64,000 nt of DNA, from NCBI GenBank assembly GCA_949825045.1, contig OX463829.1, positions 24,398,715-24,462,714 of the forward strand, given 5' to 3'. The notes under the pieces were generated by a model, which had not been told where the DNA came from, ran no database searches, and saw only the letters and a program-made list of their open reading frames with translations. Positions 50,501 through 59,500 of this stretch are shown here, piece after piece. A program made the position numbers and the translations under genes. The stretch comes from Argyresthia goedartella. Lineage: Eukaryota; Arthropoda; Insecta; Lepidoptera; Argyresthiidae. The first letter of the stretch is position 1. Each line of letters begins with the position of its first letter.

Positions 50501-53500
50501 GGGGCGGCACGCAGTCGGGCGTCGGCGTTCGAAATTTGAATGTCATAATTTAACAAATTTTGATACATTATAGTCATAATGTAGATAAAAGTATATTAAG
50601 TGGACATTTGGTACACTTATTTATGTGACCCAAACACGAAGGTAAACTTAATTTTGAATTTAGGGGGCAAATCAGAAAAAAAAAACTGAGTGTGACATTG
50701 AAATGGTAGTCACTCTCCTAATTAGTGAATAGCATGATCAAGACAGCTTTATTTGGTTAGACGGCTAAGTATGAGTTAAGAAAAGTTGGAGTGGTTTCAT
50801 GCGTCTGGTGTACGACTCCACTGGCAGGTATTCACCACTGGACGTCAGGTAGAAGGGCGTCAAGGAACACGGGCACAATGCACGTCCGCAAGGTTCCGTG
50901 TGACTGTGGTCCAGTCATGCTGTGACCTAGATGTAAAGCAGTGTCAGGCCGGCCATGCCTTCAGGAACTGAGCCAGCAGTGTATACAGGGTAGTGTGGCG
51001 GGTGGACCCTGTGGAGAGCAACAGTCTAAGCACTTGGGAGACAACAAGACGACTGCAATGCTCCTAGCTCTGAATTAGTCCAGGCAGGCGGGGGTCGAGG
51101 AGCCGTGAATGGACGTAGCTATCAAGGCCATTGCAGTTGCCAGTTAGTAATAAGTACACACTGCAATGCTCCTAGCTCCGAATTAGTACAGGCCTGCCGA
51201 GAGCTCGAGGAGCAGTGAAGGCACCTAGCTATCCAGGGCATTGCAATCGGAATTGAAGCTGTAGGGAAGTAATAGTAATAAAGTAAAGCCTAAAGTAACT
51301 ACGTATTCAGTTAGTAATAAGTACACACTGCAATGCTCCTAGCTCCGAATTAGTCCAGGCACGCCGAGAGCTCGAGGAGGCGGAAGGGAACCTAGCTATC
51401 CAGGGCATTGCAATCGTAATTGAAGCTATGGGGAAGTAATAGTAATAAAGTAAAGCCTAATGTAACTACGTAACCAGTTTAGTAATAAGTACGCATTGCA
51501 ATGCTCCTAGCTCCGAATTAGTCCAGGCACGCCGAGAGCTCGAGGAGGCGTGAAGGGACCTAGCTATCCAGGGCATTGCAATCGGAATTGAAGTTGTAGG
51601 GAAGTAATAGTAATAAAGTAAAGCCTAAAGTAACTACGTATTCAGTTAGTAATAAGTACACACTGCAATGCTCCTAGCTCCGAATTAGTTTAGGCACGCC
51701 GAGAGCTCGAGGAGGCGGAAGGGAACCTAGCTATCCAGGGCATTGCAATCGTAATTGAAGCTTTGGGGAAGTAATAGTAATAAAGTAAAGCCTAATGTAA
51801 CTACGTAACCAGTTTAGTAATAAGTACACACTGCAATGCTCCTAGCTCCGAATTAGTTTAGGCACGCCGAGAGCTCGAGGAGGCGTGAAGGGACCTAGCT
51901 ATCCAGGGCATTGCAATCGGAATTGAAGCTGTAGGGAAGTAATAGTAATAAAGTAAAGCCTAAAGTAACTACGTAGTCAGTTAGTAATAAGTACACACTG
52001 CAATGCTCCTAGCTCCGAATTAGTCCACGCACGCCGATAGCTCGAGGAGGCGGAAGGGAACCTAGCTATCCAGGGCATTGCAATCGTAATTGAAGCTTTG
52101 GGGAAGTAATAGTAATAAAGTAAAGCCTAATGTAACTACGTAACCAGTTTAGTAATAAGTACACACTGCAATGCTCCTAGCTCCGAATTAGTCCAGGCAC
52201 GCCGAGAGCTCGAGGAGGCGTGAAGGGACCTAGCTATCCAGGGCATTGCAATCGTAATTGAAGCTTTGGGGAAGTAATAGTAATAAAGTAAAGCCTAATA
52301 TAACTACGTAACCAGTTTAGTAATAAGTACGCATTGCAATGCTCCTAGCTCCGAATTAGTACAGGCCTGCTGAGAGCTCGAGGAGCAGTGAAGGCACCTA
52401 GCTATCCAGGGCATTGCAATCGGAATTGAAGCTGTAGGGAAGTAATAGTAATAAAGTAAAGCCTAAAGTAACTACGTATTCAGTTAGTAATAAGTACACA
52501 CTGCAATGCTACTAGCTCCGAATTAGTTTAGGCACGCCGAGAGCTCGAGGAGGCGGAAGGGAACCTAGCTATCCAGGGCATTGCAATCGTAATTGAAGCT
52601 TTGGGGAAGTAATAGTAATAAAGTAAAGCCTAATGTAACTACGTAACCAGTTTAGTAATAAGTACACACTGCAATGCTCCTAGCTCCGAATTAGTTTAGG
52701 CACGCCGAGAGCTCGAGGAGGCGTGAAGGGACCTAGCTATCCAGGGCATTGCAATCGGAATTGAAGCTGTAGGGAAGTAATAGTAATAAAGTAAAGCCTA
52801 AAGTAACTACGTAGTCAGTTAGTAATAAGTACACACTGCAATGCTCCTAGCTCCGAATTAGTCCACGCACGCCGAGAGCTCGAGGAGGCGGAAGGGAACC
52901 TAGCTATCCAGGGCATTGCAATCGTAATTGAAGCTTTGGGGAAGTAATAGTAATAAAGTAAAGCCTAATGTAACTACGTAACCAGTTTAGTAATAAGTAC
53001 ACACTGCAATGCTCCTAGCTCCGAATTAGTCCAGGCACGCCGAGAGCTCGAGGAGGCGTGAAGGGACCTAGCTATCCAGGGCATTGCAATCGTAATTGAA
53101 GCTTTGGGGAAGTAATAGTAATAAAGTAAAGCCTAAAGTAACTACGTAGTCAGTTAGTAATAAGTACACACTGCAATGCTCCTAGCTCCGAATTAGTCCA
53201 GGCACGCCGAGAGCTCGAGGAGGCGTGAAGGGACCTAGCTATCCAGGGCATTGCAATCGGAATTGAAGCTGTAGGGAAGTAATAGTAATAAAGTAAAGCC
53301 TAAAGTAACTACGTAGTCAGTTAGTAATAAGTACACACTGCAATGCCCCTAGCTCCGAATTAGTCCAGGCACGCCGAGAGCTCGAGGAGGCGGAAGGGAA
53401 CCTAGCTATCCAGGGCATTGCAATCGTAATTGAAGCTATGGGGAAGTAATAGTAATAAAGTAAAGCCTAATGTAACTACGTAACCAGTTTAGTAATAAGT

Positions 53501-56500
53501 ACGCATTGCAATGCTCCTAGCTCCGAATTAGTCCAGGCACGCCGAGAGCTCGAGGAGGCGTGAAGGGACCTAGCTATCCAGGGCATTGCAATCGGAATTG
53601 AAGCTGTAGGGAAGTAATAGTAATAAAGTAAAGCCTAAAGTAACTACGTAACCAGTTTAGTAATAAGTACACACTTCAATGCTCCTAGCTCCGAATTAGT
53701 CCAGGCACGCCGAGAGCTCGAGGAGGCGTGAAGGGACCTAGCTATCCAGGGCATTGCAATCGTAATTGAAGCTTTGGGGAAGTAATAGTAATAAAGTAAA
53801 GCCTAAAGTAACTACGTAGTCAGTTAGTAATAAGTACACACTGCAATGCTCCTAGCTCCGAATTAGTCCAGGCACGCCGAGAGCTCGAGGAGGCGTGAAG
53901 GGACCTAGCTATCCAGGGCATTGCAATCGGAATTGAAGCTGTAGGGAAGTAATAGTAATAAAGTAAAGCCTAAAGTAACTACGTAGTCAGTTAGTAATAA
54001 GTACACACTGCAATGCCCCTAGCTCCGAATTAGTCCAGGCACGCCGAGAGCTCGAGGAGGCGGAAGGGAACCTAGCTATCCAGGGCATTGCAATCGTAAT
54101 TGAAGCTATGGGGAAGTAATAGTAATAAAGTAAAGCCTAATGTAACTACGTAACCAGTTTAGTAATAAGTACGCATTGCAATGCTCCTAGCTCCGAATTA
54201 GTCCAGGCACGCCGAGAGCTCGAGGAGGCGTGAAGGGACCTAGCTATCCAGGGCATTGCAATCGGAATTGAAGCTGTAGGGAAGTAATAGTAATAAAGTA
54301 AAGCCTAATGTAACTACGTAACCAGTTTAGTAATAAGTACACACTGCAATGCTCCTAGCTCCGAATTAGTCCAGGCACGCCGAGAGCTCGAGGAGGCGTG
54401 AAGGGACCTAGCTATCCAGGGCATTGCAATCGTAATTGAAGCTATGGGGAAGTAATAGTAATAAAGTAAAGCCTAAAGTAACTACGTAGTCAGTTAGTAA
54501 TAAGTACACACTGCAATGCTCCTAGCTCCGAATTAGTCCAGGCACGCCGAGAGCTCGAGGAGGCGTGAAGGGACCTAGCTATCCAGGGCATTGCAATCGG
54601 AATTGAAGCTGTAGGGAAGTAATAGTAATAAAGTAAAGCCTAAAGTAACTACGTAGTCAGTTAGTAATAAGTACACACTGCAATGCCCCTAGCTCCGAAT
54701 TAGTCCAGGCACGCCGAGAGCTCGAGGAGGCGGAAGGGAACCTAGCTATCCAGGGCATTGCAATCGTAATTGAAGCTATGGGGAAGTAATAGTAATAAAG
54801 TAAAGCCTAATGTAACTACGTAACCAGTTTAGTAATAAGTACACACTGCAATGCTCCTAGCTCCGAATTAGTCCAGGCACGCCGAGAGCTCGAGGAGGCG
54901 TGAAGGGACCTAGCTATCCAGGGCATTGCAATCGTAATTGAAGCTTTGGGGAAGTAATAGTAATAAAGTAAAGCCTAATATAACTACGTAACCAGTTTAG
55001 TAATAAGTACGCATTGCAATGCTCCTAGCTCCGAATTAGTACAGGCCTGCTGAGAGCTCGAGGAGCAGTGAAGGCACCTAGCTATCCAGGGCATTGCAAT
55101 CGGAATTGAAGCTGTAGGGAAGTAATAGTAATAAAGTAAAGCCTAAAGTAACTACGTATTCAGTTAGTAATAAGTACACACTGCAATGCTACTAGCTCCG
55201 AATTAGTTTAGGCACGCCGAGAGCTCGAGGAGGCGGAAGGGAACCTAGCTATCCAGGGCATTGCAATCGTAATTGAAGCTTTGGGGAAGTAATAGTAATA
55301 AAGTAAAGCCTAATGTAACTACGTAACCAGTTTAGTAATAAGTACACACTGCAATGCTCCTAGCTCCGAATTAGTTTAGGCACGCCGAGAGCTCGAGGAG
55401 GCGTGAAGGGACCTAGCTATCCAGGGCATTGCAATCGGAATTGAAGCTGTAGGGAAGTAATAGTAATAAAGTAAAGCCTAAAGTAACTACGTAGTCATTT
55501 AGTAATAAGTACACACTGCAATGCTCCTAGCTCCGAATTAGTCCACGCACGCCGAGAGCTCGAGGAGGCGGAAGGGAACCTAGCTATCCAGGGCATTGCA
55601 ATCGTAATTGAAGCTTTGGGGAAGTAATAGTAATAAAGTAAAGCCTAATGTAACTACGTAACCAGTTTAGTAATAAGTACACACTGCAATGCTCCTAGCT
55701 CCGAATTAGTCCAGGCACGCCGAGAGCTCGAGGAGGCGTGAAGGGACCTAGCTATCCAGGGCATTGCAATCGTAATTGAAGCTTTGGGGAAGTAATAGTA
55801 ATAAAGTAAAGCCTAAAGTAACTACGTAGTCAGTTAGTAATAAGTACACACTGCAATGCTCCTAGCTCCGAATTAGTCCAGGCACGCCGAGAGCTCGAGG
55901 AGGCGTGAAGGGACCTAGCTATCCAGGGCATTGCAATCGGAATTGAAGCTGTAGGGAAGTAATAGTAATAAAGTAAAGCCTAAAGTAACTACGTAGTCAG
56001 TTAGTAATAAGTACACACTGCAATGCCCCTAGCTCCGAATTAGTCCAGGCACGCCGAGAGCTCGAGGAGGCGGAAGGGAACCTAGCTATCCAGGGCATTG
56101 CAATCGTAATTGAAGCTATGGGGAAGTAATAGTAATAAAGTAAAGCCTAATGTAACTACGTAACCAGTTTAGTAATAAGTACGCATTGCAATGCTCCTAG
56201 CTCCGAATTAGTCCAGGCACGCCGAGAGCTCGAGGAGGCGTGAAGGGACCTAGCTATCCAGGGCATTGCAATCGGAATTGAAGCTGTAGGGAAGTAATAG
56301 TAATAAAGTAAAGCCTAAAGTAACTACGTAGTCAGTTAGTAATAAGTACACACTGCAATGCTCCTAGCTCCGAATTAGTTTAGGCACGCCGAGAGCTCGA
56401 GGAGGCGGAAGGGAACCTAGCTATCCAGGGCATTGCAATCGTAATTGAAGCTATGGGGAAGTAATAGTAATAAAGTAAAGCCTAATGTAACTACGTAACC

Positions 56501-59500
56501 AGTTTAGTAATAAGTACGCATTGCAATGCTCCTAGCTCCGAATTAGTCCAGGCCCGCCGAGATCTCGAGGAGCCGTGAAGGGACCTAGCTATCCAGCAGC
56601 CTTATGGCGTAAGTCGTCTGAGCTATGAACTTCATATAGACTTTTACGTTTGACACCTTGCACCAGCTTTATCTGTCAAATTGGTATCACGTAAGTAGCA
56701 TCATAATGGAGGCCAAACCCAAGCTCATTGAATGAAGCCTAGAAGCCTTCGGTGATACCCCGCAATCGATGAAATTCTATGAGCATGAGATGAACCATAG
56801 ACACACGCTATGAACTTCAGAGAGTTACGCCATAAGGCTGCTTGGGCATTGCAATCGGAATTGAAGCTATGATGGGGAAGTAATAGTCATAAAGTAAAGC
56901 CTAATGTAACTGCGTAGCGGCGATGCAAGGGCGATAAAAAAACATACACAATACATTTGAGGCACATCCTCGAAGTACCAAGTTCCGAAAAAAACTGAAG
57001 TACGGAAAGAAGTAGAATATCCTTGACCCAGGCGTTTGAATTACAACTTTATCTACATTCTAAGGATCTCAAATATTTTTTTCATAAATTTTAAACAATT
57101 AGCTAAAAAGTAAAACAAGATCACCATCCCCCTGCATTTTCGGAACTACTGAACCTAATTATTATTTTTAAAGTCAGCCAGTTGCAGGAACGATCTTTAA
57201 ATTTAAAGAGCCTTACAAAACTTTTGTATTTTGATAAAACATGTCTCTTATTTCTGAGTATAATATAATGTTAATGACAGTTCACACGTCTTGAAGTTAC
57301 GCCAATCACCATAACGCGGGGCTTTAACATTTAAAGATCGTTTCTGCAACTCAGTCATCGAGAGGTTTAAACAAAGTATTTTTGTGCGGTGGTACAGAAC
57401 GGTTTTTTAAAGTTATATAGGATCTTACCTACACTATTCTCTGTGCACAGAGCAGCGAACAACCTCGTGGACTACGTGCCAGCATCCATCACAAAGAAGT
57501 TCGTGAACACGAACTGCGTGCCGTCCGCGCGACACGACAGAGACAGGGAGGCGAAGATTGTCGATGAGACGCTCATCGTCGAAACTATGTGAGTTTGGTG
57601 TGAACGTAGGCGAGCAAAGGGGTTTAGTTGCCCAATAAATGTTTAACTTACCTGTGTTTTTAGTTGTTTCGGTCGGAAGGGTGCCTACTACTAAGCCTCC
57701 GTCTGTCTGTCAGTCTGTCTGTCTGCCCTTCTGTCCTTCGGCGGGCTTTATCCTTACGGTTCATGAGATAAAGCCTAGAGATAAAGATAGGTAGAGTTGA
57801 AATTTTCACAGATTGTTTCTTTCTGTTGCCGTTACAGCAACAAATAATGAACAATGCAAGATTTTATAAACTAAATGGAGTTGTCTTACAAGAGACATGT
57901 TTTAATATGCCCTGATGTCTGCATTAGTCTAATATCATCGCAATTTCGCGGCACCTTGCAAAGTGGTCGGTGGCACAATTATTTTGAGGTCGGATTCGCA
58001 ATCTGTACGGACTGGTTTCGGGCATTTTCTTGTTGTTTCATTATTTTTTTGTCCTTAAGTTTTCTTGTGCGATGATATAGAACCCTTCGTGTGCGAGACC
58101 GACCCACACTTGACCTTTTTGTCTTTCCGCCCATCGTTGGCCCTCCTCGTTTATTGCCGTCTCATTCAGTCCTGAGCTGAGTCATGGTCTTCCCCACAGT
58201 TTCGAAATGATGCGAATGTTTATAAAGTGTAGTAAAGTAGCCCCAAGAGTAGGTAAAGGAAGTCGTCTCACTAAATCCATACATACATAATGCCAGCATT
58301 TAATAAATATCTATTGTACTCTATCGTTCCAGAAATTTACACAAAACAACTACAGAAAAAGAAAAGGGCCCGACGTTCGTGGTGACCCTCGACGGACTAG
58401 ACCCGAACGTATTCCTCGCTAAGAAACTCAAAACCGAAGGAATACTCGACGACGAAGCCCAAATATGTAAACCCAAACCACCAAAGCCTCAAACTAGTAT
58501 TGATAAACCTAAAGAGACCAAGTCAGAAGAAGTCACAGAAACTACTAAAAAATCCCCAGAGAAAGTCACAGCGGCTGTAGAAAAGAAACGACTCAGTGAT
58601 ACGAGTGAAGATAGTGACACACAAGTTATTATAAAACCTACTGAACAGGAGACAATAGCAGAAAATCGAATGATAGATGACAAACCTATAGTTGAAGATA
58701 TCCACAGCAGAAAGAGACGAGCTTCGCCTATTGTGTTCGACGTGGGAAAGAAGAGAGAGACCGAGAGAGAAAGGAAGAGAGAGAGGTCTGAAAGTGGGGG
58801 GAGTGATAACAATATCGTGACGGTCACTACGTCGACAAATTCACATAAATATGATGCGTTGCCGTCCTGTAAGTAGAGTTCCGATTGTTACTAGGTTTTA
58901 TTTATTGATCCGAGTGATAAAGAAGTGCTTGCATCATTCCCAGAGTAGTCACTTATTTTATATTTTAGTAAAATGTTAAGCCTAGCCGAATGCTCTGTCT
59001 AAGTCAAGTTCGGATAGCACTATTTTAGGGTGTTTTCGATGTCAATAATTACCAGAGGTACTTGACAAAAAGGTAGAATATTTTAATTACCTTTTAATTT
59101 AAACTAATATTTTACTCATCACAATCAAAATAAAATTAATCTAGGCTATCATCGCTAGAAACACTTGGAATCTTCCTTTTTCTATGATACAATCTTCCAT
59201 CTCTTTTTCTAATCTTAAATCCAATATTAATTTTCTAGTTTCTTAACAAGTTTTTCGAAATTTTTCTGTGTCGCAATTTTCCAGTAAATTTCTGTCGAGT
59301 TCTCGCCTTGAGAATGGACCATTGGTTTTCCGCGCTCGACGCAGAGGCAACTGATGCCATTTCAATACACAAGTGCAAGTACAAGCTTCATCGTGTTTAA
59401 TTAATGTCTAAATCGATAAACGTTGTCGATGCGGATTCGTGCAGCACTATGACATAGGTGACAGGGCCTTTGCGGGTGTGCGGGAGGTGGACAGGACAGC

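Noticed and set aside
51051..56917. CRISPR-like array
   Set aside because: Whole 167/168-bp monomers repeat with no unique spacers, in a eukaryotic intron.
58489..58827. - strand frame of 112 codons rich in Leu/Ser/Phe
   Set aside because: Complement of the Lys/Glu/Thr-rich Nab2 exon 10; no independent support.
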